Source of the DNA: Marasmius tenuissimus
Taxonomy: Eukaryota; Basidiomycota; Agaricomycetes; Agaricales; Marasmiaceae
NCBI GenBank assembly: GCA_029532415.1
Contig: JAQOTA010000031.1
Location: 310,001 to 374,000 of the forward strand
Direction: 5' to 3'
Length of the DNA: 64,000 nt
Shown here: positions 10,529 through 22,524 of the stretch, one piece after another
How the letters are laid out: each line of letters starts with the position of its first letter
How positions within the stretch are numbered: position 1 is the stretch's first letter
The notes under the pieces: generated by a model
What the model was told of the DNA's origin: nothing
Database searches by the model: none
What the model saw: the letters and a program-made list of their open reading frames with translations, nothing else
Translations under genes and position numbers: made by a program

Positions 10529-12801
10529 TCACCTCCTACCGCCGTCCTCTTCCTTTTCCTTGATATCCCGATCGGGACCAGTAGCAACTACCTCCCCTCC
10601 AGCGACGACAACCTTGTCGCCGAAATCAGCTGCGATCATTTCGAGCGTCTTTCCCTTCGTCCTGAGGACCGTGTCAATACTTATGGACGAGGAAAAGAAA
10701 AGAAAAAAGGTGGAGACGTACTCGGGGAAAAAGAAGTATACGACCAGGAAGAACGTTGAGGTTGCTCCGATGAATACGTCTGGTTGTGTGCATCGGGAAT
10801 CGTTTTTTTGCGATTGATGTTTGGATAGGACTTACAGTAGTAGTTTTCACCAATATTGGCGAAAGCCTGTGGTATCGTTTAACAAACGAGAGCAAGAGCA
10901 GGAGCAGGAAGGCTACGCACGCTAGGACCCGCTTCTGTGACTCCGATATTTACGATGAAATGTACGAGAGCGGCGAGGCCAGTTCTGGTCGTGTCAGGGG
11001 AAAGAGTAGTACGCTATAAAGTCAGAAGTAACTCACATCTTGCTTCTCAGGGATACAGGTAAAACCTCTACTCCGTATAACCAAGTCGTACTGTTAATCA
11101 ACCCATCTAAAGCCACCTATTAGCAGCACTTCTTATGGGGGGGAGCCGAACAACCCACAGTATATGCTCGTATACATATAAATCCCCAAAATCGCAAATC
11201 CAGCTCCGACTTTGTTAGATCCTCCACTGAAATACCTCGCCACTTCGTTGAAGGAAGTTGGTAAGGAGACGTGCGCGGGGTAAAGAGACGACTGGGTAGA
11301 GCACTTACTAACAGCCGAATAAATCATATCTACCACTAAAAATCCCGTTCCGAGGAGTAACATCCTCCTCCTCCCGAACCGATCGAGAAGGTGGATCGAT
11401 ATGATGTTCACCATGAATCCTACGGTACCGAAGATTGCTGCGAGGAGGAGACTCTTTTGGCCTGTGATACCTAGGCTTGTGTAGAGGATTGTTTGGTAGT
11501 AGCCTGCGAACCAGTTAATTTTGATGAGTGTAAGGCGTGGGGAGGGGAGGGGACGTACTGATAACGTTAACCCCGGTTAAGGAAGTCATCGCTTGTACAA
11601 AGACTGCGACGGCTACGCGTTTTCTATATTTCTGCCAAGCTTCCCTAATCGATGTGATCTCCCTCGACTGCATAGTATTAGGCGTGTGAACGAACCTCAC
11701 CGGTATTCATATTCGTAACCCACCCACTCACCTTTTCAAACAAAATCTGCTCCTTCATATCCTCAAACTCCCTCTCCCCATCCCCTCCCCCTCCCCCTCT
11801 CCTAATCCTCCCAAACGCCCTCCTCGCATCCTCATCCCTCCCACACCGAATCAACCACCTCGGACTATCCGGCAACACATACTCCAACCCCAAAAACAAC
11901 ACAATCCCAGGAGGCACCTGAAATGCCAACGGGAACCTCCATTGGAAGGAGTTTGAGGTGGTGGGGGAGGCGTAGCCGCAGAGGTAGCCGATCCAGTTTG
12001 CGATGCATGCGCCGAGGCTGATCATGTAGCCTGAGAGACCGCCGATTGTTCCTCTGGATTCTGGGGGGCTATTGGATAAATGGGAAGGTGTGAGTGGGTG
12101 TGGGTTGAAGGGGGGAGAAGGGAGAGAGGGAGGACGTACGAGATTTCAGAGTTGTAGATGGGTACTGTGCCGATGAGTCCACCGCTGAAGGTTGAGGTTG
12201 AAAAAGAAGAATTAGCACATTTAGAGCATAGCACGGGCGCACGTACACAGCAACGCCGGTTAAAATCCTCCCCACCAAAAACATGGCGTAGCTCTGAGCG
12301 GCAGTTTGGATGGTCGTTCCGATTGTGACCTGCGGAGAAGGAGGAAGCGAAATTCACATGCGAACTGGGATGGAACGGGGACGTACGACGATACACATCA
12401 TCTGCATGAACCTCTTTCTGCCCAATTTATCCCCCAATATCATCTGTGTAATTGCGCCTACGGCTTCGCCGGCGATGTAAGTCGCTACGATGGCGCCTGT
12501 TGCTGCGGGGTTGGGGTTTCCCATATCTGTGATATATGTGTGGTTGAAAAGGGATGAACATGGAGCTTCGAGTTCGGCGTACATTGTTTAAAACTGTCAT
12601 GAGCGATGCTCGTGGTGATAATACCCGTGTCGTATCTGAGAAAGACTGAGTCTTGAGTCTCGAGTCTCGGTATGTACGAGTGACTTGCCCGAATATGAAT
12701 GAACCTATAGTAACAAGTATTTTTGAGCCAAGATTCCAAGGTTGGAATACGACCGACGCACCTAGCGCTGCGAATGCGCCAACCCAGAAAATATATCCCA
12801 T
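10529..12801 (-). CDS. MFS sugar porter 2 (paralogue of porter 1)
   Basis: Exon-by-exon counterpart of the gene at 6273-8717, from ATG at 12801 (MGYIFWVGAFAALG) to TGA ending at 10529. The same splice positions apply, including the GC donor of intron 2 (CATATTCGG|gcaagt). Signatures: GYDTGI, GDKLGRKR, GRILTGVAV, PESRG, LPDSPRWLI, AMTSLTGVN, DRFGRRRMLLLGTG, TWLYGVEV and PETKGKTLEMIAADFGD. The C-terminal tail ends in an acidic/basic stretch (IKEKEEDGGRR) and lacks the Thr-Gly repeat of porter 1. Coding exons are strongly conserved while introns have diverged, which suggests both copies are under selection. The substrate is unknown. A broken third copy is at 25.5-27.3 kb. Confidence 0.88.
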
Positions 12802-12917
12802 CGTCGTCGTGGTCGTGGTTGGGGTAGTAGATGCGGGAGAACACAAGACACAAAACCTTCCCAGCTCGAATTCCCTCCCTCCCGTTCACGCGACCCCCCG
12901 CATACGTTTGGAGGAGA

Positions 12918-12931
12918 CACCTTGTGACCAT
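12918..12931. promoter_or_regulatory. Conserved motif upstream of sugar porter 2
   Basis: CACCTTGTGACCAT lies about 120 bp before the ATG at 12801. It matches the motif near porter 1 and the one at 27257. Confidence 0.4.
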
Positions 12932-13063
12932 TCGGTAGATCGCTATCTAAAAAATAACCCATCCTTGCTTTTCATTTGTGTTGCTCGAACAGACGGTTGA
13001 ATTCAGACTGATGAGCTGCAAAGGTTCTGGGGAGGTGGTTATGAGGCTATCGTCAGAGTAGGG

Positions 13064-13770
13064 CAGTGTTGTCAGGGTAAGTCAAAAAGGTCAAGCCACG
13101 GTCAAAAAAGTTCACCTGGTCGCGGGTAATACTGCGGTTTAACCGGTTAATCAAAAGTAATTACCATATGTGGACTTTGCCCTTTGCCCTGGAACCGCGA
13201 CGCGACTGGTCGCGTCCAACCACCACAATTTTGGTCCAATTTCATTCCTTTTCATCGTAGCTCAATCCATAGTCCCCCGTGCTCCTCGTAATCATGACTT
13301 TGTTCATGATTCTTTGGGCTGCTTTTCACCAGCAACCCTCCAATGATCCTGATTCTACCTTTTCACCCGCTGATCAGCAACAGAAGAAGCCTGGTGCAAT
13401 CCGTGCATCAGCGAGCAGATATCCAAACTAAAGGAAGTAGATTGACAAGCGGGCTCACTTTCTATTGGAAGGGCAGGATTGAAATTTGATAATGTTGATG
13501 CCCAAGAATTCGAAGATGAACTGGGAGAGAATGAAGCATCAAGCACGCCGGAAGGTGCCTAACGGATAGTCAAATTATCATTCTCGCAGTATATTGGACT
13601 CGCATCGATCCAGAAGCCTTCCAAAAATGTAGTGGAACTGGCACTGTAACGCAATATTGACGTAGTTACTATTGCCGGCGGGCTGGTTTGACTTTTGACT
13701 GACTGGGGTCAAGTGGTGGCAGTGTTTACCTGACTGGTTACCGGTATTACTGCGGTCAAAGACAACACTG
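13064..13770. mobile_element. hAT-type MITE, 707 bp
   Basis: Terminal inverted repeats CAGTGTTGTC / GACAACACTG are flanked by a perfect 8 bp duplication GAGTAGGG (13056-13063 and 13771-13778). An 8 bp TSD and CAGTG ends are typical of hAT elements. Near both ends are repeated GGTCAA / TTGACC and TACCGGTTA-like words, probably subterminal transposase-binding repeats. No transposase frame is present, so the element is non-autonomous. Confidence 0.88.
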
Positions 13771-13778
13771 GAGTAGGG

Positions 13779-14323
13779 AAGCAAGGAACCAATTGAAGCG
13801 CGGACTTGAGGATGCCGTCATGCCCAAGAACCACCGGGTCATCTGACTTTGTTTTTGCCGGATTTGCCTGCCTTTGGCGAGGTTATACTTGACCTGGTGC
13901 CACAAAAATCAAATCAAATCCGATAACTCGAACGTCGGAAGGCATCAAATGCTCTACTGAAGTTTCCGAGTTGAGTGTGCTGCTCGAGGACCTGAAAACA
14001 GCCCTCGAGGAAAGCATCCAGCGGGAGGCTTCACAATGCCGTGGACGTCTGTGTGGCCCTGTCAACTTGGAGTATTTTTCTCTTCTCGCTTCTTCTCTTC
14101 TACTTCTTTTATCTACCCCCTGGCGGTCAACCACGACTCCGGTAGGCTTTCCGTTGGGTACGCCGATTTGTCCTCTCGCAACGAAAACAACCCACCCATA
14201 CTCACTGTATGTATTCCTGACATCACAGTGTCGCTATATCACAGGTACTCTGCCACTCCGAGTCCCCTTTTAGTTTTGTACTATATTATATGCTACACGA
14301 GACCCCACATAGCTACATACGAT
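13779..14323. other. Intergenic, no gene recognised
   Basis: Sequence between the MITE and the copia element. It includes a pyrimidine-rich stretch at 14080-14120 but no supportable coding region. Confidence 0.45.
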
Positions 14324-14328
14324 CTCCA

Positions 14329-14784
14329 TGTTGAGCCAGCATAGTTAAAGTGCACAGTGGGTATAATGAAGTAAACCTCACATGGGTAATACACAGAGTG
14401 TTCTTGTAGACTTGAGATGCTTGTGAAGAGGTGATAATCGAGTAGATTGTCCTAAGGCTTAAGGCCTTGGAATACCAGCTTTTATACACAAGTTTCTGTA
14501 CATGTAAGAGTAATTACAATACTATGAAACTACTACTAGAAGTAGGTATTTAGCCAATACTAATGAGTCTTTTGTCCGTTGTGCCTCGCACTTTAGACTA
14601 TGAGCATCATACTTGATGCAACTACATACGTAGTAGATATCTACAGTGTCATTTGTGAAGCAATAACTACGTAGATACATTCTTGCATGAGAGCGCAAGT
14701 GTTTCTAGAGTCGTAGCTCTATAAATAGTGTGACGCGTAAACAACATGTCAATATGTATCACATGATATCCATCATGTTCAACA
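14329..14784 (-). repeat. 3' LTR of copia element 1
   Basis: 456 bp, TG...CA ends. It is nearly identical to the copy at 23523-23978. Confidence 0.93.
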
Positions 14785-14795
14785 CTCCTCCTCAC
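14785..14795 (-). other. Polypurine tract of copia element 1
   Basis: On the minus strand GTGAGGAGGAG lies directly before the 3' LTR, the position of the plus-strand primer. Confidence 0.8.
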
Positions 14796-14819
14796 TAAGT
14801 TCATCATGTAAGATTGTAC

Positions 14820-15134
14820 TCAGTGAAAAGTTAATCCTAAAGATTGCCTGAACAATTCAAACTTTGTTCTGCCAAGATTCTTTGTAAGAAGGTCTGCAGA
14901 TTGCTTAGCAGTTTCGACAAAGTATATTTTAACTTTGTTTTCTTCGACTGCTCCCCTAATAAAATGATACCGATTATCAATGTGTTTCGTCCTTTTATCA
15001 GTAGCTTCATTGCTGCTGAGGAAGATAGCACCTTGATTGTCACTAATACATGGTATCAATTTAATGGGAAAGTTTAATTCGTTCAATAGCAACTTCATCC
15101 AACATGCCTGACATGTACAGTCAGAGAGAGCCAT
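14820..15134 (-). pseudogene. copia 1 RNase H C-terminal part
   Basis: The frame begins MALSDCTCQACW and contains DNQGAIFLSSN, TKHIDNRYHFIR and ADLLTKNL, the standard C-terminal copia RNase H motifs. Together with EAEYMALSD just upstream in the same frame it forms the end of the polyprotein. It is separated from the RT frame by a small deletion and frameshift near 15250. Confidence 0.85.
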
Positions 15135-15211
15135 ATACTCTGCTTCTGTGGATGATAATGCAACAGTTTTTTGTTTCTGAGAAACCCAACAAACTGGTGC
15201 ATCGGCAAGCT

Positions 15212-16207
15212 TTACGATATATCCAGTCTGTGATTTGCGATCACCTTTATCTGTTGCCCATTTGATTTTCCATTGTGAATAAGTTCATACTTTGCAGTGT
15301 GAACTAAATATTTCACGATGTATAAAGCCTTCTGTAGGTGTTTCTCACTAGGATTTGCACCGTACTGTGACATTTTGATTACAGCAAAAGAAATATCTGG
15401 ACGTGTTCCAAGTGCCAGATAAAGCAATGATCCTATCACTGATTGGAATCTATGCCTAATCTCGGGATTAACCTTCCCTTGGTTTTGGGTAGGATTATAG
15501 CTATCAGGCAATGGCGTATATGCCGTTTTGGCGTTCAGAACTCCGAATTTACGAATTATCTTATCAAGATAGTCCTGCTGATCAAGGATCAATGTGCGGT
15601 TCTTCTGATTATGAGTAATTCGCATTCGTAAGAATTCTGTAGGCTCGCCTAAATCTCGGCATTCCCAGATTTTCATGAAATCGCTTTTTAGTCTATTGAC
15701 TAGGTTGTGATCTGGACCCATAAACAAGGCATCATCAACATATACTACAGCAATAACCATATTTCCATTTTTGTTGAAGACATATATGCCAGCATTGGAT
15801 AAGCATCGTTTGAATCCCAGACGTTTCATGGATTCAGTACATTCATGCCACCAGGCTCGAGATGCCTGTTTTAATCCATATAATGCTTTGCGTAACCTCC
15901 AAACCTTGCTGGAGTCCTCAACGAAGCCTTCAGGCTGTTCCATGTATATCTCCTCATCTAAGGCACCATACAGAAATGCTGTTTTAACGTCTAGCGCAGA
16001 GATCTCCCAATCTTCAAGCACTGCTAGTGCCAATAGAAGTCGTACGGTTTCAAATCGTACTACAGGAGAGAACAACTCGTTATAGTCTATCCCTTGTTTT
16101 TGCAAAAATCCTTTTGCAACAAGTCTTGCCTTTTTACGGCCATCAGACTTGATATCAAATACCCAGTGGGATTTAACCGCTTTTCGGCCTTTAGGTAGTG
16201 TAACCAT
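15212..16207 (-). pseudogene. copia 1 reverse transcriptase
   Basis: Copia-type RT (RVT_2): KSHWVFDIKSDGRKKARLVAKGF, NELFSPVVRFETVRLLLALA, DVKTAFLYGALDEEIYMEQPEGF, YGLKQASRAWW and the catalytic VVYVDDALF. The YVDD core is intact. After HNGKSNG the expected GYSDADWA start of RNase H is partly deleted and the frame shifts. Upstream, the frame is continuous with the integrase C-terminal part except for a TAA at 16340. Confidence 0.9.
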
Positions 16208-16339
16208 ATCAAAGACATTTCGATCTTTCAGTGATTGTAATTCCAGTCTGCATGCTGCTTCCCAAGATGGTCGTTCATCTTTAGGACGTTTCTGGACTTG
16301 TTTATATGTCCATTCATGAACATCATCATAACTACTGGC

Positions 16340-17236
16340 TTAAAGACCATATAGTTGATGACCATTATTCAGCAAATAAACCAGGTAATTTACTCCCCCT
16401 TCCTGAGCAAGGTTGCACATATCTTCATCTGTCTCCATAGAAGTAACTGGATCAGGAACCCTTACTGGTATTGTGTCAGGTTCATTTGTCGGATTTATCT
16501 GACTTCTCCAGCATGCTTCAGAATCAATGTCACGCTCTATTTCTACAGGAGTCCTGTTTCCATAGACATTAAATGGTTGAACAGGTGGAAGTCTGGTTCT
16601 TGGTGGATTCCTTCTAGGAGCTGGTGGCTGATTTTGTATATTTTGCCACTCATCATGATCATCTTGACGAAAACTAAAAGGATTCGTTGCTCCTGAAGGA
16701 CTAGCAGACTGTGGATCTGGACCATACTGATTAGGATTAATACCGGAGCCTTTCGGTGATCCGGGTTCATCAGTAGGTGGATGATAACCGTCATGCACAT
16801 CATTGCTTTTATCATCCTGGTTTAGATCTGTGGGAGGATCTCCCCCATGCTCATGATCATCATCATGGGTATCTGGTGGAGATGGTGGATCAAATGAACT
16901 ATTATCATTATTATGATCCTCATGGCCATCGTATGGGTATGATGGGAAGGGTATAGACCAGACAGGTTTGTCGGTTTTATCAAACTCTATGGATCCGGGC
17001 AATTCCTTTTGACATTTAGGAAACCAGTTTTCATCGAAAACTGCTTGTGGAGTGATGTACACTGAATTGTTTGTTGTACAAAAGAAATGATAAGCTTTTG
17101 ATCCGCTTTCATATTCAATGAATATCATTGCTTCTGAATGCGGGGAAAGCTTATTTTTACGTTTCGGTAGGTACGCATAGGCACCACAACCAAATGTCTT
17201 AAAATATGAGACATCTGGTTTCTTTCCTTCAAACAA
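16340..17236 (-). pseudogene. copia 1 integrase C-terminal region and linker
   Basis: The frame starts at FEGKKPDVSYFKTFGCGAYAY, the usual segment after the integrase core. It continues through an acidic, Pro/Asp-rich linker (DDHEHGG, SPKGSG) to a TAA at 16340 that interrupts the linker before RT. A one-base shift near 17237 separates it from the catalytic core. Confidence 0.85.
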
Positions 17237-17997
17237 TTCAACACGTGTGTTTTATACTTCCTTGAACGTATAGGAGTTCTATTATAGATATGGACTGCTG
17301 TGAGAATTGCAAATTCCCACCAATTTTCAGGTGCACATGCCTGAAATCGCATAGCTTCAGATTTTTCTTGCAGGGTACAATTAAATCTTTCAGCTCGTCC
17401 ATTCTGTTCATGTACATTTGGCGAACCTCTATTAGGAAAAATTCCAAGAGAGTTATACCAGGCCCACTGTTTATTTGAAAAGAATTCTCCTCCTCGATCA
17501 AAGTGTATGCATTTGACCTTTTTATTAGTCTGGCGCTCTACAAGAGCAAGCCAATTGCGTAGTTTTAGACCTGTATCACTCTTTTTATGGATTGGATATA
17601 CCCATCCATACAAAGTTGCGTCATCAAATAAAGTTAATGCATATTTGTTTTGATAATAAGAGCAGGTAGGAAATTCAATCAAATCACCATGAACTAATTC
17701 TAGAGGCTCCTTTGCACGTTTTGAAGAAGAAGGGTATGGTTTTGCGACCATTTTGCCTTTTGCACAACCATGACAAGGTTTATCTTCCTTAGAGATAGCC
17801 AATCTCTTTGGAAACCCTTTAACATTATCCTCTAGTTTCTCTAAGACTTTGGGATTTATATGTCCCATTCGTCTATGCCAAAGTTTGGAATCATGAATTG
17901 AGAAAGATGCGATTGATGTGAAGGAAGCTTCTCCCACAAGAATCTTCGTGTTCATCCATCGCAAATTATCTTCTCCATAGCTCAGATAAAAGCTCAT
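17125..17997 (-). pseudogene. copia 1 integrase (GAG-pre-integrase and core)
   Basis: HHCC zinc motif: LWHRRMGHINPKVL, then CHGCAKGKM. Catalytic core: LVHGDLIEF, the region IHFDRGGEFFSNKQWAWYN, and NEQNGRAERFNCTLQEKSEAMRF with the third acidic residue region (DDE type). The last residues of this frame are out of register after about 17237. Confidence 0.9.
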
Positions 17998-18089
17998 GAG
18001 AAGAGAGTTATCTTTCTTGCTCCGGATCGAAGTCTCTGGAGAATCCAGAACTGTATAGTATCCTATACTTCTGAATTTTCCGGCAGAGA

Positions 18090-21011
18090 TTAACGATGTG
18101 GGCTGTCTGGATTATACATCACTGGAAATAACTTAGTGACTTGTGTCACTCCTGCACTATTGGTATGTCGAATATAGACAGTACCATATCCTGTTATTTG
18201 CACTTGTGCTTTATCCCCAGCTGAAGTTGTAAAACTTAAAGGCATTTCAAAAATCTGATAGTCTGAAAAATCCGTCATAAATGGAGTCATATGCGGAGAT
18301 GCACCACTATCTAATAGCCAGGCTTCTCGCATATTTCCAATTTCACAATCACTTATTAATGCAGAACAATACAACTCTAATTTTGTCGTAGCAAATACAG
18401 AAGTTATTCTAGTTTTTCTAGGTACTGAGTTCCTTAGTACATGGTAGTTCTGCATCAAGTGTTTAGTGAAAGTTTGACTATCAGAAGATTGAATAACTTG
18501 CCAGTCTCCACGATCGTTACTTTCTGCCCATCCATCAACGTCATCTACTCCTTCAAGGCCATCACCATAATCTCCATCGTCGAAGTATCTTTCATTTGAT
18601 TGGAGTTGGGTCTGTTGGTATCCTTGTTGGATAAGAGCGAGCGTACGAGCTCTTCTCCTATCATATTCTTCTTGTCGTTGACGTTGATCCCTTTCTAATT
18701 GCATACGTTCAGCAACCATTGCTGCTATTACTGACATTTGTGAATGGTAACATTGCCATTCAACAAATTGTCTAGCTTGCTCTGGATTGTTATCATTAAC
18801 AACCATAGATATGTTGCCAATGCTAGTTCCAGTCGCAATTTGTTGTTGCACTGGATCTAGTTGCTGACGTTCAGGAAGTTTATTGATTTCAATGTCCATA
18901 CTATTATTGACTCCAGGTCCGTAATTTTCAGATTGCAGATTTCTGGGATCATTCTCCGACATTACCCAAGGATCAACCTCAAGTCGTTCTTCCGGATCTA
19001 GCATACTGCTATCTTCCGGTTCAGAAATAGGAGGGGTCGGAATAGTAGTACTAGGACGATTGGGTACATCAATATAGTCTTCCTCTAGGGATTGGACTCC
19101 ATAAAAAGATCTGGGCGAATCCGGTGGTGAAAGTGAAGGTCGTTCCAGGGTGCATTCAAGTACAGGTGGAGTAGTCGTGGGTCTGTTGATAGATGCATAT
19201 GTAGGAAAGGGTGGTGAATAAGAACAATTTTGCTCCTCAGCCATTTGAATATAGTTTCCAGGATAATGACTATAAAATTCATAGTCCTGGATTGATCTTT
19301 CAAGTGCATTAGCTTCTGCTAGTACCATAAAGTCTTCAGGATAATAAATTGGACTTTCATTTTCCTGTGACGTTCTTCGTGGTACATCAGCACAAGACAT
19401 GGGAACATCGATATTTTCGTTGTTCATCCATTTATATAAGATCATATTTTCATTAATGGCTTCTCTCAAATAAATTCTCGGCACAAGACGCCATGTTTGG
19501 TGTCTGCGGATAAAAGCTTGTGCTCTGAAATGAGAGTAAGGAAGAGCATTAATCGTTCCATCCAACCATTTCCCTTCCAATTCTAGTTTAACCAGTGAAT
19601 CCCAAAAAATCGGATTAAGAACGTTTATCGGAAGATTTTCTTCCCTTAAGTATCTCGACTTGCGAAATACTTGAAAGATTGTCTTTCTTTGGTTTTTAAC
19701 ACCGCCATATATGTCAATGTAATCATTGACAGTACTGATCCAATTTTGGTTATTGATATCAGTAATGACTCTAGAAAGATGTTGAACGTTCCAGCTTCGA
19801 TAATTGTGGTCACTGAAGAAACCTTGATCCTCTACTGATTCTACATGTAGAATTGGTTCATGCAAGTCTAATTCAAAGAGTGCATGTCTCGGCGTGAGAT
19901 TATGAACTGCATCTCTTCGAATAGGGTACATTACAATTCGATTTGTAGTTCTGATAAGAATCCAGATCCAAAGTTTATGATCTGATTGTTTCTTAATCAT
20001 GTATTTTCGAGTATTGGCCATCACATCTCTTTTGCGATCATCATTTTTCCATGTGTCTTCTATATCATAGAAGCGTGGAGCTTTAGGTGGCGCAAGTCTC
20101 ACCCCATTGAATATTTCTGGGTGAGGTTGAGGAATCCTAATTTCATCCGTAACACCCTTAGTATCCCATTGGTAGTTCTCTAGGAACTGCCATTGTATTT
20201 TTCTATTAGTGGGATTAAGAGTTGGTTTATTGTCTGAGTTATAATTCTCAGGCATAAACTTGGATATTTGATCAGGATCATCTCTTGGTAAAAGATGTGT
20301 GGCCCAAGGATCATATTCTACAAATGCATTATGAGGAAGCCATTCTTCATTCTGTATGTTTACATTTGTAGGTTCCTCTTCGACATTCTGTCCTTCCTCA
20401 ATTCTGTCCGCAGACAGAATTGTCTCAGGACTCGCCTGTCTATGAGGCATAGTGAAATTGATATGTCCTTCACTATGTGATCTAACGCCATAAGAGTTCT
20501 CAGATTCATTTTCTGAGGAAGAGACCCCAACCAAAGTTGGCATAGGATCACCATCGCTGTCATACTCTTGTTCTGTGTCTGCTGTGGAAGCTGATGAAGC
20601 AATTGCTTCATCAATTTGTTGAACTTGTTCATCTATTTGAGCAGTTCGATTTGCATTCCATTCAGCAACAGAAATAAAACGCTCTGGGCGTCCTTCTCTA
20701 TTGGCAGCAATTCTCTCTTCTAGGTGTGCAAGTTGTAAATCATACGTGTTTTGGAATGGATTTGGTGCAGTAGTACTACCAGTTGGATAATGATAGGACA
20801 TATAAACGTGTTTAGGACCAGCCATTTCATGTTCAGAAGCTGAACTTGTCAACTTTTTAACTGCATTTGAACGAATTTCAGAAGATGAAAGTTCCTCAAG
20901 AGGTTCAACTACCGCTGCATGCGATTTTTGCCCCCCTTCTTGAGTACTCTTCTGTTTTCCTTTGCCTTTCTGCTTCTTTCTGCTTTTCTTCTTCTTAGAA
21001 GACGATTTCCC
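18090..21011 (-). pseudogene. copia 1 protease preceded by a large region of unknown function
   Basis: One open frame of about 970 residues outside the LTR. It starts with a Lys-rich stretch (GKSSSKKKKSRKKQKGKGK), passes through about 800 residues I cannot assign, and ends with a copia aspartic protease (EAWLLDSGASPHMTPF, then ITGYGTV). Copia elements normally have only a short spacer between the gag zinc region and protease, so the extra length is unusual. The middle part is rich in Trp, Tyr and Asp and has a Glu/Arg/Gln coiled-coil-like patch (ERMQLERDQRQRQEEYDRRR). The frame then shifts near 18090 before integrase. Removing the solo LTR and one TSD would put gag and this region in one frame. 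Confidence 0.8.
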
Positions 21012-21529
21012 TGATGAGCCAGCATAGTTAAAGTGCACAGTGGGTATAACGAAGTAAACCTCACATGGGTAATACACAGAGTGTTCTTGTAGTCTTGAGA
21101 TGCTTAAGAAGAGGTGATAATCGAGTAGATTATCCTAAGGCTTAAGGCCTTTTGTGCAGTCTTTTATACATAAGTTTCTGGTACATGTAATGAGTATTAC
21201 ACTAACTGAAACTACTACTAGAAGTAGGTATTCGGCCCTAAAGGGGTAAAAGACATTAGTACTGTGTAAGTACTTCTACCATGAATGGTAGTATGCTTGG
21301 TGAGCATAGTTGTGTTTGCCTCATGTATTGAAGGCTCTACTTATGCTATTGGATAGCGACTGTCTATAGTGTCATATATGATGAAACTAGATGTACATAG
21401 TAAGGTACGTAGACAGAGATGTAGTACTTGCATGAGAACGCAAGTGTTCTAGAGGCGTAGCTCTATAAATAGTGTGACGCGTAAACAACACGTCAACAGT
21501 GTATCACATGATTTCCATCATGTTCAACA
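21012..21529 (-). repeat. Solo LTR nested in copia element 1
   Basis: A 518 bp relative of the element's own LTR (starts TGATGAGCC, ends TTCAACA), flanked by a perfect 5 bp duplication TTCCC (21007-21011 and 21530-21534). It differs in length and sequence from the 456 bp LTRs, so it comes from another subfamily member that inserted and then recombined to a solo LTR. Confidence 0.92.
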
Positions 21530-21534
21530 TTCCC

Positions 21535-22524
21535 ACTTTGATTCTGGTTGTTCTGGTTCTGGTTTTTATTATTATTTTTCTTTTGGTTCGAAGAACCACC
21601 AGATTTGTTACCAGGACGATTTGATTGACCAGACCAATTGGGAGCGGATTGATATCTATTAACGCCAGACATTTTGGCATTATGTGCAGCATAAGCAGGA
21701 GGTACAGAGTTTCCACTTCTTCTATTCCATTCATTACTGATTCCAGCGATAATATCTGTTGGTTTCAATTCTTCTTTCTTCATGCGAGTAACATGCTGCT
21801 TGAAGAGTTGCCAACGCTTCTCCGGTAGTTTAGCTGTGACCATAAGGCAAAACAGCTTGTCCGAAATTGTTACACCCAGTGTAGCAAGTTCTTCTTTATT
21901 CATCAACATAAAGTTTATCCCAGGAACTGGGTTTATGTTGTCAAAGAATTGGACGTTATGGAGTTGCATGTATAAATTAAGCAACTGAGAAGAAGACTGA
22001 GTCCCAAAGATTTCTCTAAATTTTGCCAGAGTGTTCGGAACTGAAGTTCTATCAATGTGTGGTTTATGAATACACTTTGTTCGCATCATAATAATTCTGA
22101 TTATCTTATCTCGTTTGGCTGTCCATTCTTTCAGCACAGTATTTTCAGCATCCGTAGCTGGATTTGACTGTACTGGCACTGCTTCTTCTACCATGGTTGG
22201 AATTCCATGTGAGAATAGAAAACCTTCGATTAATCAGTACCACTCTTCAAAGTTCGAACCATCATCTAACAAAACTGGAATTAAATTAATGCCTCCCGAC
22301 CCAGTCGGAAAACTACTCTCTGATACAAGCGAATGAATTGGATCCATAGTATATACTTCTACTGCATTCCCCACATCCACACTAAAGGTGTATTCCAATG
22401 TGTTTTTTACTGGCATTGCTGAGGGTTCTGAAAAGACCCCTGGTGATTGTGGTAAATGTATAGAAGAGCCTGATTGGTTAGACATATTGAGGTCTGCCAA
22501 AAGTCCCGTGAGCATACTCTTCAA
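21535..22524 (-). pseudogene. copia 1 gag
   Basis: The frame from 22524 has DDGSNFEEWY, a TGA at 22234, then the same frame continues LIEGFLFSHGIPTMVEEA through KFREIFGTQSSSQLLNLYMQLHNVQF. This is the UBN2/copia gag pattern. It ends in an Asn/Gln/Lys-rich tail interrupted by the solo LTR. No clear CCHC knuckle is visible before the break. Confidence 0.85.
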
